Positions 1 through 7,805 of a stretch of 37,071 nucleotides of DNA are shown here, in pieces. Below the pieces are notes generated by a model. That model was given only the letters and a program-made list of their open reading frames with translations, was not told the origin of the DNA and made no database searches. The position numbers were made by a program, and so were the translations under genes. The DNA comes from Sphingobacterium sp. (GTDB taxonomy: Bacteria; Bacteroidota; Bacteroidia; Sphingobacteriales; Sphingobacteriaceae), in assembly GCA_030146225.1 (NCBI GenBank), contig JASLCA010000058.1:1-37071 (forward strand), read 5' to 3'. Position 1 is the first letter of the stretch. Every line of letters starts with the position of its first letter.

Positions 1-72
1 CACCTTGACAAGTGTCAGGTTGCTAAGGCTTCAGCGGGTCTATTCCCTCTGCCTTTCTCTATAAGCTCCGCT
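1..72 (-). promoter_or_regulatory. SAM-I (S-box) riboswitch aptamer, 3' part outside the window
   Basis: Read on the minus strand, this stretch carries the conserved S-box core in order: CUUAU at the P1 side, AGAAAGGC, the kink-turn strand AGAGGGA, GACCC, CUGAAGCC, GCAACC and CAAGGUG. GGC/GCC and GGG/CCC give the two parts of P2, and the stretch between GCAACC and CAAGGUG can fold as P3. The closing P1 strand and any expression platform lie beyond base 1. S-box RNAs bind S-adenosylmethionine and usually turn off methionine or SAM synthesis and transport genes, so the unseen gene to the left is probably one of these. The boundary at 72 is approximate. Confidence 0.85.
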
Positions 73-97
73 AATATCGTTAATAGATGGAGAAAAT

Positions 98-105
98 CAA
101 AATTA
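98..105 (-). promoter_or_regulatory. Probable -7 box of the riboswitch transcript
   Basis: The minus strand reads TAATTTTG, a full match to the Bacteroidota -7 consensus TAnnTTTG. Transcription would start near base 92, just upstream of the aptamer. I see no clear -33 TTG at the usual distance. Confidence 0.5.
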
Positions 106-110
106 TATCA

Positions 111-147
111 GCAAATGGTTTTTAGTTGTAGCCTATTAACCATTTGC
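111..147. terminator. Hairpin after rimM, possible terminator
   Basis: Perfect 10-bp inverted arms (GCAAATGGTT at 111-120, AACCATTTGC at 138-147) enclose a 17-nt loop, 11 nt beyond the rimM stop codon. There is no clean U-tract, only T-rich sequence further on, so termination efficiency is uncertain. It sits just upstream of the riboswitch promoter and would separate the two transcripts. Confidence 0.45.
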
Positions 148-158
148 TTCAGGTCTTT

Positions 159-683
159 TTACTCGCGGTAGAGGTCGGTCAAGCCTTCTGGCAAGGCGAC
201 AACAATAACTTTCTCTTCTGGATCCATGCCCTTGATAAGATCGTCATTTAAGGGAAATAGCAACTCTTTGCCTTCAAAGGCAACGGTCGCCATAAACTGT
301 TGGGGCATCTCCTGTACATAGGTTATTTCGCCAAGCTCCCCTTCTTTTTCATCAACAACCAGGTACCCGATCAGGTCTGTATAGCGAAAATCTTCTGGAT
401 CTCTTTCAGGCATCTTGGCATTAGGTAAGTAAACCTTCTTTTTTAGTAAAGGCTGGGCCTTGTCAATATGGTCTACATCCTCTAAGTTTAGGTAGGCTGT
501 ACTATTCTTCTGCATCTTGATGTTGTCTACAAAATATGGCACCAGCTTCTTGTTGACTTCTACAAATAAGACATCGCAGTCTAGGTCTAAGTAGTCTTCA
601 AATTCAAAAAAAAGCTGCATTTCGCCTTTTAATCCCCTAGTCTTGGTAATATAGCCTATATAAAAACTCTCTTCTATTGTCAT
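159..683 (-). CDS. rimM: Ribosome maturation factor RimM
   Basis: This 174-residue protein matches RimM, which binds S19 in the 30S head and assists late 16S rRNA processing. The N-terminal beta-barrel begins with the family signature YIGYITKTRGLKGEM (residues 8-22), and the PRC-barrel half follows from about residue 98 (FRYTDLIGYLVVDEKEGELG). The length is normal. It follows rpsP on the same strand, the usual pairing, but a strong hairpin terminator lies between them. A TACTTTTG box ends only 4 nt before the ATG, so the gene probably has its own promoter and an almost leaderless mRNA. No alternative in-frame start would keep the N-terminal motif. Confidence 0.95.
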   Translation of the reverse strand: MTIEESFYIGYITKTRGLKGEMQLFFEFEDYLDLDCDVLFVEVNKKLVPYFVDNIKMQKNSTAYLNLEDVDHIDKAQPLLKKKVYLPNAKMPERDPEDFRYTDLIGYLVVDEKEGELGEITYVQEMPQQFMATVAFEGKELLFPLNDDLIKGMDPEEKVIVVALPEGLTDLYRE

Positions 684-687
684 GGTA

Positions 688-695
688 CAAAAGTA
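688..695 (-). promoter_or_regulatory. -7 box of rimM, 4 nt from the start codon
   Basis: The minus strand reads TACTTTTG followed by TACC and then the rimM ATG. This fits TAnnTTTG exactly. The expected transcription start falls on or beside the A of the start codon. No TTG is seen at the -33 distance. Confidence 0.5.
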
Positions 696-736
696 AAATT
701 CGAAAATAAATAAAACAGATTAATACTAAAAAATAA

Positions 737-764
737 AAAGCCGACTCCAGCAGGAATCGGCTTT
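737..764 (-). terminator. Rho-independent terminator after rpsP
   Basis: On the minus strand, AAAGCCGATTCC and GGAGTCGGCTTT pair over 12 bp (one G-U) around a TGCT loop, followed by TTATTTTTT. It lies 23 nt past the rpsP stop and before rimM, so full-length rpsP-rimM readthrough would be limited. Confidence 0.88.
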
Positions 765-787
765 CTTGAATCTGTATGAATAGAAAA

Positions 788-1333
788 TTATCCTTCAGTT
801 TCTTCTGTGTTTTCAGCACCTTCTGTTGCCTCAGGAGCTTCCACAACTTCTTCTTCTGTAACTTCTTCAGCAACAGGAGCATTTTTTGCAGCGATAGAAG
901 CAGCTTTGTCAGCTTTTTTCTTAGACTCAGCAGCTAAAGCAGCTTTCTTAGTTTCTTCTTTAGAAGAAGCTAAACCAGCATTTTTGCTAGCGATAGAAGC
1001 ATCTTTACCTTCAGACCATTTTGTGAATAGTTCTTGAGCTGTTGCCTCATCGAAAGCACCTTTTTTAACACCGCCTTGTAAGTGTTTCATGTAAAGAACA
1101 CCTTTGTCAGAAAGAATTGTACGGGCTGTATCTGTAGGTTGTGCACCTGTGTTAATCCAAGCCAAAGCTTTTTCAAAATCCAAAACGATAGTTGCTGGAT
1201 TTGTGTTTGGGTTGTAAGAACCGATACGCTCGATAAATTTACCATCACGTGGAGCACGTGAGTCTGCTACTACTACGTGGTAAAAAGGTCTTCCTTTTTT
1301 ACCGTGTCTCTGCAATCTGATTTTAGTTGCCAT
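788..1333 (-). CDS. rpsP: 30S ribosomal protein S16 with long acidic C-terminal tail
   Basis: The first ~85 residues are a standard S16: MATKIRLQRHGKKGRPFYHV at the start, then residues 24-44 with SRAPRDG and the IGSYNPNT motif. S16 helps fold the 16S 5' domain. The family is usually 80-90 residues, but this one has 181. Residues from about 105 on form a low-complexity tail rich in Ala, Lys and Glu, ending in a strongly acidic stretch. Long S16 tails are common in Bacteroidota. The gene has a TATCTTTG box at 1390-1397, a ~50-nt leader with two small hairpins, and its own terminator. A perfect 28-bp interrupted palindrome lies directly upstream of the box. Confidence 0.96.
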   Translation of the reverse strand: MATKIRLQRHGKKGRPFYHVVVADSRAPRDGKFIERIGSYNPNTNPATIVLDFEKALAWINTGAQPTDTARTILSDKGVLYMKHLQGGVKKGAFDEATAQELFTKWSEGKDASIASKNAGLASSKEETKKAALAAESKKKADKAASIAAKNAPVAEEVTEEEVVEAPEATEGAENTEETEG

Positions 1334-1346
1334 GTTTTCTTTGTGT

Positions 1347-1386
1347 TATGTATTCAACATATCCCCCGTGCTTCGTGCAAGAGGGG
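1347..1386 (-). promoter_or_regulatory. Structured leader of rpsP
   Basis: The ~50-nt 5' leader can form two hairpins on the minus strand. One is TATGT/ACATA at 1347-1361. The other pairs CCCC with GGGG across 1363-1386, with an inner TGC/GCA pairing. Ribosomal protein leaders often mediate autoregulation, but I cannot match this to a described leader; it may be incidental. Confidence 0.3.
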
Positions 1387-1389
1387 ACG

Positions 1390-1397
1390 CAAAGATA
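1390..1397 (-). promoter_or_regulatory. -7 box of rpsP
   Basis: The minus strand reads TATCTTTG, the form seen most often in this window (also before the beta-barrel gene, kbl, typA and sufB). Transcription would start near 1384. The -33 region is occupied by the 1398-1425 palindrome and has no TTG. Confidence 0.6.
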
Positions 1398-1425
1398 ATG
1401 ATTTTAATATGAAAATTAAAATCAT
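1398..1425. repeat. Perfect 11-bp inverted repeat at the rpsP promoter
   Basis: ATGATTTTAAT (1398-1408) and ATTAAAATCAT (1415-1425) are exact inverted copies around a 6-nt centre. The element abuts the rpsP -7 box on its upstream side and spans the -33 region, in the rpsP/addA divergent spacer. It may be an operator. AT-richness lowers the significance, but there is no mismatch in 11 pairs. Confidence 0.45.
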
Positions 1426-1506
1426 AAAAAGAAGCTTTGGGATTGATAGGCAGTACTTTATTGCAGCGCGCATTTCTATTCCCATTTTATTCTTTACTTT
1501 TATGAC

Positions 1507-4500
1507 ATGCATCCAAAAGCTCCCTTAAAAATATTGAAAGCATCGGCCGGGTCAGGAAAGACCTTTAGCCTGACGCTGCATTATATTACCCTGCTCTTGT
1601 CCAATGAAAATAGCTATCGGGAGATTCTAGCGGTCACCTTTACCAACAAGGCTACCGCAGAGATGAAGGAGCGTATATTATCCGTTTTGGAAGGCTTAGC
1701 ATTAGGAGATCCAGATCGAAAGATAGCGGACTTTAGGAAGTTGCTTTTGGAAGCCTTTCCCGCATGGGATGCTCAGCTTATACAGCAAAAAGCGCATCGG
1801 GTCTTTCGGAAGATATTGCATGATTACAGTCACTTTACCATCAGTACGATTGATGGCTTTTCTCAAAAGGTTATTCGCAGCTTCACCTACGAGCTAAACC
1901 TGGATGCAGGCTATAAGATTGAGATGAATACCAATAAGGTCAAGCAGGAGCTGACTGTAATGCTCAACCAACTCTTGGATGAGCGACCCGATCTACTCAC
2001 TTGGATTATAGCCTTTGCCGAGAAGAAGATTGAAAACAATGAAAATTGGAATTATCGGCAGCAGCTTATGAGCCTAGCAGGCTTAATCTTTACAGAGAAC
2101 TTTCAAGAATTTAATGCGCAGCTAAGTGTGGCCAATGCCCAAGAGGTATTTAACCTCTTAAATGTGGAAGTGCAGGAGCAGACGCAGCGCTTTCTAGAAA
2201 CCTTGCAAGCGAGTATCCTCTTGTTTACGGAGACCTTCAAGCGCTTTGGGCTGTCAGCGGATGAGATGAAAGGCAAGAGTCGCAATAAGCTCTTCTCCGC
2301 AAGCAAGCTAGATCCCGCTGTTTTTAAGCTGTCGGCTTCCGAATTGCAGAAGCGATTTGATAAATACCTAGAGTTGCTGGACAATGAAGATGCCTATACC
2401 TGTACAGATAAAAGTGTCCGCACAGATGTACAGCAAGCACTTTTCCCGATATTAAAGCAGTTGGAAACACTTTATAAGTTCTTTCCAACATTTATTGCAT
2501 ACCAATCCGTAGAAGGTAATTTATATTACCTACGGCTCTTAAAAGAGATGAGTGATCTGCTAAGTGTATGGCGTAAGGAAAATGGGGCACAGCTAATCTC
2601 AGATGCCCAAATTATGTTAAATAAGCTGGGTCTGGATGAACATAATGACCCTACATTTATATGGGAGAAGATCGGCAATCGCTACAATTACTTTCTCTTT
2701 GATGAATTTCAGGATACCTCAGGTATTCAATGGAAGAACTATAGCCCTTTGCTTATAAATGCATTGGGGGATGCTCCACAAGGCGTCAATGCACATCTTA
2801 TCGTGGGGGATGTAAAGCAAAGCATTTACCGCTGGCGTAATGGCGATTGGCGCATTCTTTTACAACAGGTGGAGCAGCAGGTGCAAGCGGCATTTCATCT
2901 TACAGCAGCACAAAAGCCTGAATTTATAGAGAGTGGCACCTTGGAGACCAACTTCCGCAGCCTACCCAATATTATTAATTTCAACAATTATGTCTTTGCA
3001 GAGTTGCCCAAGCGCTTACAAGCGGTGCTCAATGAGAAGGTTTGCGAAAGCCTAGCGCCGCAGGACTGGGCTTGGTGGGAAGAAGCAGGAAATGCTGGCA
3101 TGCTTATCAAAGCTTATGAAAACAGTACGCAGCTTATTCCCGAGAAAAAACAAGTTGAAGGTGCAGCCAAAGGCACAATCGAGGTGCAGTACCTGCCCGT
3201 GCAGAATGGGATGCGCCGAAGAAATCAGGTATTGAAAGATGCCTTAACCCTACTCTCCGAGAAGATTGGCCTGTGGATAAGTTCTGGGCGGTATAAGCCT
3301 AGTCAAATCGGCATCTTGGTGCGGAGTAATGCGCAGGCAAAGCAGGTTATACAAGAACTGCTAACCTATAAGAATAGTACTGGCTTAGCCTTTGAGGTTA
3401 TCTCAGGCGATGCGCTTTCCTTAGTGGCAAATGATGCCATTCAGCTACTGGTTGAGACTTTAAAAGCCTTGGTCTATCAATCCGAGAAGCATACCATCTA
3501 TAGGGCAAGAATGGCCTATTTATATCAATTGCTACAAAAGGGAGCTTCCTTCGACAACGATTACTGGCTACGATTTAAAGGCAATAAGTTGGAAGATTTA
3601 AAGGAGGTTTTACCTGCGAATCTATTGGATAGTTGGCCAATTTTACAGAATCTGCCCTTGGTGCATCTTGTGGAAAAGCTTATAGAAATCTATAATTTGA
3701 ATAGTGCGGGGAATATAAACCTCCCTTACCTCCTCAGCTTCAAGGATATTGTCAGTAACTTTTCGCAAGGCGGGGAACGCGGCATAACCCAGTTTTTAAC
3801 CTATTGGGAAGAAGATGGACTGCATGCAGCCTTACCAGCTAACGATAAGATTGATGCGATAGAGGTGACGACCATCCACAAGTCTAAGGGCTTAGCCTAT
3901 GATGTGGTCATGATTCCATTTTGTGAATGGAATATAGATGGCATGGTGAATGGGGATTTCTGGATTGATGTGACAGATAGCCCCTTTAGCCAACTGGGTA
4001 AGATTCCGGTCAAGTATACCTCCAGCATGGGGAAATCCATCTTTTATAAGCAATACTTTGAGGAAATGCTCTTCAATTATATGGACGCCTTAAATACCCT
4101 GTATGTGGCTACTACTCGTGCAGTAAAGCATCTGTATATAAGCGCGCCAGCTTTTAAAGAGTTGCAGGATAAAAAGACTGGAGCCTTTGCGGGCTATGAA
4201 CTAAAAAATGAATATATCAGTGACCTACTCTATCAGGTGCTTGCAGACAGTCTATCCCCATTTGCTTTGGAGGATGGGCAGCTACTCGTGGATGCCGAGG
4301 CACCCCTGGTCGTGGATAAGCCCGTGGAGCCTAGTGCTACAGCGGTCCTAGGCCGGGTTTCCCAGCATACGATTAGCCTGACTGAATACCCCCTGTCTAC
4401 ACAGTTGCAAGAGGCTTTTGATCAGTCTACCAAGCGCAGTGTCAATACCATTTTACGCTTGGAGAAGGCTGCGCAATATGGTGTTTTAGCTCATGAAATA

Positions 4501-4893
4501 ATGGCTGAAGTAAGTCGTGAAGAGGAAGTAAAGGAATATATTGATCGCTATATAGAGGAGGGTGTATTGAGCCCAGAAGACAGGCCTTTTATCTTAAAGG
4601 AGATACAGCAGATTTGGCAACAGCCCTTGATTAATAAGTGGCTTACCGGAGATTATAAGATTTGGAATGAGGCTGCGATTATTTTAGAAAGCGGGGCGAC
4701 CATTCGCCCGGACAAGGTCTTTACCACCGCAGCGGAGACAATTGTATTGGATTTTAAGTTTACCAAAGGGGATTATGCAGAGCATCAGTGGCAGGTGGAC
4801 AATTACATAAAGGCCTTACGCAATTTGGGCTATGCAAATGTAAAAGGCTATCTGTACTATGCTAAGGCAGATGATCTGGTAGAAGTTAAATAA
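1507..4893 (+). CDS. addA: AddA-like UvrD/RecB-family helicase-nuclease
   Basis: This 1128-residue protein has all superfamily 1A helicase motifs: Walker A KASAGSGKT (11-19), motif Ia TNKATAEMKERI (about 47-58), Walker B FDEFQDT (about 398-404), motif III GDVKQSIYRWR (near 435), motif IV TNFRS (near 480), motif V TTIHKSKG (near 788) and motif VI ATTRAVKHL (near 868). The C-terminus is a PD-(D/E)XK nuclease: LAHEIM, RPDKVF (near 1068), LDFKF (near 1081) and QVDNYIKAL. AddAB resects double-strand breaks to load RecA. The partner gene starts 17 nt downstream. TACTTTTA, one base from the -7 consensus, ends 4 nt before the ATG. The short region between motifs fits the compact Bacteroidota form. 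The symbol rests on architecture. Confidence 0.9.
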   Translation: MHPKAPLKILKASAGSGKTFSLTLHYITLLLSNENSYREILAVTFTNKATAEMKERILSVLEGLALGDPDRKIADFRKLLLEAFPAWDAQLIQQKAHRVFRKILHDYSHFTISTIDGFSQKVIRSFTYELNLDAGYKIEMNTNKVKQELTVMLNQLLDERPDLLTWIIAFAEKKIENNENWNYRQQLMSLAGLIFTENFQEFNAQLSVANAQEVFNLLNVEVQEQTQRFLETLQASILLFTETFKRFGLSADEMKGKSRNKLFSASKLDPAVFKLSASELQKRFDKYLELLDNEDAYTCTDKSVRTDVQQALFPILKQLETLYKFFPTFIAYQSVEGNLYYLRLLKEMSDLLSVWRKENGAQLISDAQIMLNKLGLDEHNDPTFIWEKIGNRYNYFLFDEFQDTSGIQWKNYSPLLINALGDAPQGVNAHLIVGDVKQSIYRWRNGDWRILLQQVEQQVQAAFHLTAAQKPEFIESGTLETNFRSLPNIINFNNYVFAELPKRLQAVLNEKVCESLAPQDWAWWEEAGNAGMLIKAYENSTQLIPEKKQVEGAAKGTIEVQYLPVQNGMRRRNQVLKDALTLLSEKIGLWISSGRYKPSQIGILVRSNAQAKQVIQELLTYKNSTGLAFEVISGDALSLVANDAIQLLVETLKALVYQSEKHTIYRARMAYLYQLLQKGASFDNDYWLRFKGNKLEDLKEVLPANLLDSWPILQNLPLVHLVEKLIEIYNLNSAGNINLPYLLSFKDIVSNFSQGGERGITQFLTYWEEDGLHAALPANDKIDAIEVTTIHKSKGLAYDVVMIPFCEWNIDGMVNGDFWIDVTDSPFSQLGKIPVKYTSSMGKSIFYKQYFEEMLFNYMDALNTLYVATTRAVKHLYISAPAFKELQDKKTGAFAGYELKNEYISDLLYQVLADSLSPFALEDGQLLVDAEAPLVVDKPVEPSATAVLGRVSQHTISLTEYPLSTQLQEAFDQSTKRSVNTILRLEKAAQYGVLAHEIMAEVSREEEVKEYIDRYIEEGVLSPEDRPFILKEIQQIWQQPLINKWLTGDYKIWNEAAIILESGATIRPDKVFTTAAETIVLDFKFTKGDYAEHQWQVDNYIKALRNLGYANVKGYLYYAKADDLVEVK

Positions 4894-4909
4894 GTAGGAA
4901 AATAAAGCA

Positions 4910-7801
4910 ATGGAGAAACCCTTTTTACGCTTAGTAGCGGAAGATATACATACGAGATTTGGAGATGATTTGTCCGATGTGGCCATTGTCTTTAACAATA
5001 AGCGGCCGATCGCCTACCTTAAGAAGCAGCTAGCTGCGGTCTATGGAAAGGCTATCTGGTCCCCACAGTTTTTTACCATACAGGAGTTTTTTAGCCAATC
5101 CTCCTCCTTAGCACAAGCATCCAGCCTAAGCCAGTTTTTCTACCTTTTTCAATTGCATAATGAGCTTTTGAAAGCGGAGGGAGCGGAGGCGGAGACGCTG
5201 GAGGAGTTTTACCCTATTGCCGAAATTATCCTCAGTGATTTTGGACAGTTGGACTATGAGTTGGTGGATGTAGATCAGGTCTTTATGGAGCTCTATGATA
5301 CCACCAAGATTGACATTGCTTTTCAGCATTTTACCGAAGAGCAGCAAGCCTATATACGGCAGTTTTGGCAATCCTTTAGTATTATGGGACATAGTGGAGT
5401 TCAGCAGCGCTTTCTAAAGTTATGGAGGCGTATGCCTAGCTTGTATAGGGCCCTGAAAGCAAGGTTGAAGTCCGAGAAACAGACCAATTACCCCAGCCTG
5501 TATAGAGATCTGGTAGATGGACTGTCAGAGCGCCCCAATTTTGTAGACAAATACAAGCAGGTGCTTTTTGTAGGCTTTAATGCCTTGAACAAGGCGGAGA
5601 CAGCCCTGTTTCAGCGTTGGCAAGCACAAGAGAAGGCCTTGTTTTATTTTGATGCAGATGCCTACTACCTAGAAGATATAGAGCAGGAAGCAGGACTCTT
5701 TATACGGCGAAACCTCTTTGGGAGCAAGCTCCAAAATGCATTGGGCGAAGCCGCAAATGTACTTGGGAATCGGGACCTGGCTGTGGATATCTTTGCTGCC
5801 GCTGGCAAGGTAAGTCAGACTAAACTGCTGCATGACCTGCTCCACAAGCAGTATGATCCGAGCAAAAGCGCTGCTATTCTATTAGCAGACGAAGCCCTCT
5901 TGGTGCCCTTGCTACAAAGTTTGCCAAATCTTACCGCCAACATTACCACGGGTTACCCCTTGATGCAATCCCCATTATTTGGGCTGATAGACCTTTGGCT
6001 GGATGTGCAGGAGGAGGTTTCGCATATGAAGAAAAAGAAGGTTCCTTTCTCCTACCTCGCTTCCTTTATCAACCACCCCCTGACCCAAGTGACTATGGCG
6101 GAGCGGGAAAAGATCTTTGGGGATTGGAGCGATAAACAGCTGTTTGAAATTCCTATTGAAGATATTCAAGTAGAAAGCACCGCACTGCCCTATTTCTTTA
6201 AGGCCCTGCCTAGTCCAGCGATGCTAATTCCGGCATTGATACAGATGATTGACAACTTATTGACGGCCATCTCTTCTGAAGATAGGTTGAGCCAAATAGA
6301 AAGTACATTATTGGTGGAGAGCAAGAAGGTATTGAACCAGCTGCTATTGGGCTTGGAAAAGATTGATGCAACTTCCATTAGTTTTCAGATTGGCTTGATT
6401 CGAAAGGTTATCGCGCCTGTGAATTCAGCTATTGAGGGGGATCCCCTGAATGGCTTACAGATTATGGGACTCTTGGAAAGCCGTTGTCTAAACTTTGATC
6501 AGGTATACTTGCTGGGCGCAAATGATGGGGTGTTACCTAAAACATCCAATTCGCCAACCTTCCTGCCCAATAACCTGCGCAAGGCCTATGGCTTGCCAGT
6601 ACTTGAAAACCAAGATGCCTTATCCGCCTACTTGTTTTATAGACATTTTCAATATAGCTCGGACATCCACATCTTTTACAACAGCTTGGTGGATCAGAAT
6701 AGTACGGGCGAGGTTAGTCGTTTTGTAAAGCAGTTGATGTTTGAGAGTAAGTTTCATTTTAAGCAGTACAATCAACAGCAGACCATAAGTTTTCAGGAGC
6801 CCAATGCAGAGCTGATTATCCCCAAAGAAGGAGAAGTCTGGGACAAGCTTTGGAATAGCTTTATTCAGCAGAAAAGAAAGCTTTCTGCCACGGCGTTGAC
6901 CACCTACCTGCAATCTCCGCTTCAGTTTTTTCTGAAGCATGTGGCTGAGATTAAAGAGCCTCCCACGGTAAGCCAGGAGTTTGAGATGAATAAGCTTGGG
7001 ACAGTGGTGCACAATGTGATGGAGACGATATTCCTCCCCTTTAAGGGCAATAGCGAATGGATCTCGGTTAAAAAACTAGCGGATAGATTGCCCGATGTGG
7101 AGCAGCTGGTCGTCTTGGAGATTGCACGGCAATATCAAGGCACACAAAGCAGCCTGGCTGATCTTAATAGCATGGAGATGATTATGCACAAGATTGCCTG
7201 CGAGTATGTGAAGATGTATCTACAGTATGATGTGGACTCCTACAAGGCATTTCGGGTTATTGAGTTAGAAAATGACCAGGATTATGTCTTGGACTTTCCG
7301 ATTCAAATTCAAGGCCAGGAGGAGCACGTTCGCCTATTTGGGATAATCGATCGGGTGGATGAGGTGCTGACGCATGATGCCGAGGTGATTACCCGTATAG
7401 TAGACTACAAGACAGGCGGGGATTCGGTCAAGTTTAAGGACCTAGAGAAGGTGTTTTCTAGCAATAGCGACAACAAGGCATTGGTTCAAACCCTGTTTTA
7501 TGCCTATGTATATGAGCAGGTGTCCGGCAGAATGGGCTTAGAGCCACATCTTTATGTCGCGCGCAAGATGCGCGAAGAGGGTACCGTATTTAATGGGCGG
7601 ACACAAGTTTTAGTGGGCGAAGAGCTACAGGAGGCCAAGGAGGAGTTTGTAAGCTTCTTAAGAACCACGTTGGAGGAAATTTTTGATGCCAGCATTCCCT
7701 TTAAGCATTATCCCGATGCCTTAGTTTATCCCTCTGACCCTTATACCCTTTTCTATAGAAATGCCCTGGCTGAAGATTCAGAAGAAGAGGCTTCGGAATA
7801 G
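4910..7801 (+). CDS. addB: AddB-like PD-(D/E)XK nuclease subunit
   Basis: This 963-residue protein follows addA by 16 untranslated bases. The N-terminal half resembles a UvrD-like fold without a Walker A motif (no GxxGKT), as in inactivated AddB helicase domains. The C-terminal nuclease has LSATALTTYLQSPLQFF (near 657), GTVVHNVMET (near 697), FGIIDRVDEV (near 810), the catalytic RIVDYKTGG (near 829) and LVQTLFYAYVY (near 858). The position usually held by the first Fe-S cysteine of AddB (CP before the FF/FY) is Ser here, and no Cys cluster follows the DYK motif. An iron-sulfur staple therefore appears to be missing. With AddA it should form the break-resection complex. The stop codon lies 4 nt from the convergent beta-barrel gene, leaving no room for a private terminator. 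Confidence 0.86.
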   Translation: MEKPFLRLVAEDIHTRFGDDLSDVAIVFNNKRPIAYLKKQLAAVYGKAIWSPQFFTIQEFFSQSSSLAQASSLSQFFYLFQLHNELLKAEGAEAETLEEFYPIAEIILSDFGQLDYELVDVDQVFMELYDTTKIDIAFQHFTEEQQAYIRQFWQSFSIMGHSGVQQRFLKLWRRMPSLYRALKARLKSEKQTNYPSLYRDLVDGLSERPNFVDKYKQVLFVGFNALNKAETALFQRWQAQEKALFYFDADAYYLEDIEQEAGLFIRRNLFGSKLQNALGEAANVLGNRDLAVDIFAAAGKVSQTKLLHDLLHKQYDPSKSAAILLADEALLVPLLQSLPNLTANITTGYPLMQSPLFGLIDLWLDVQEEVSHMKKKKVPFSYLASFINHPLTQVTMAEREKIFGDWSDKQLFEIPIEDIQVESTALPYFFKALPSPAMLIPALIQMIDNLLTAISSEDRLSQIESTLLVESKKVLNQLLLGLEKIDATSISFQIGLIRKVIAPVNSAIEGDPLNGLQIMGLLESRCLNFDQVYLLGANDGVLPKTSNSPTFLPNNLRKAYGLPVLENQDALSAYLFYRHFQYSSDIHIFYNSLVDQNSTGEVSRFVKQLMFESKFHFKQYNQQQTISFQEPNAELIIPKEGEVWDKLWNSFIQQKRKLSATALTTYLQSPLQFFLKHVAEIKEPPTVSQEFEMNKLGTVVHNVMETIFLPFKGNSEWISVKKLADRLPDVEQLVVLEIARQYQGTQSSLADLNSMEMIMHKIACEYVKMYLQYDVDSYKAFRVIELENDQDYVLDFPIQIQGQEEHVRLFGIIDRVDEVLTHDAEVITRIVDYKTGGDSVKFKDLEKVFSSNSDNKALVQTLFYAYVYEQVSGRMGLEPHLYVARKMREEGTVFNGRTQVLVGEELQEAKEEFVSFLRTTLEEIFDASIPFKHYPDALVYPSDPYTLFYRNALAEDSEEEASE

Positions 7802-7805
7802 GCTC

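Noticed and set aside
637..1037. Open frames opposite or overlapping rpsP and the rpsP-rimM spacer
   Set aside because: The low-complexity Ala/Lys/Glu codons of the S16 tail produce long Ser/Ala-rich frames on the other strand; they have no start signal, and one runs through the rpsP terminator.
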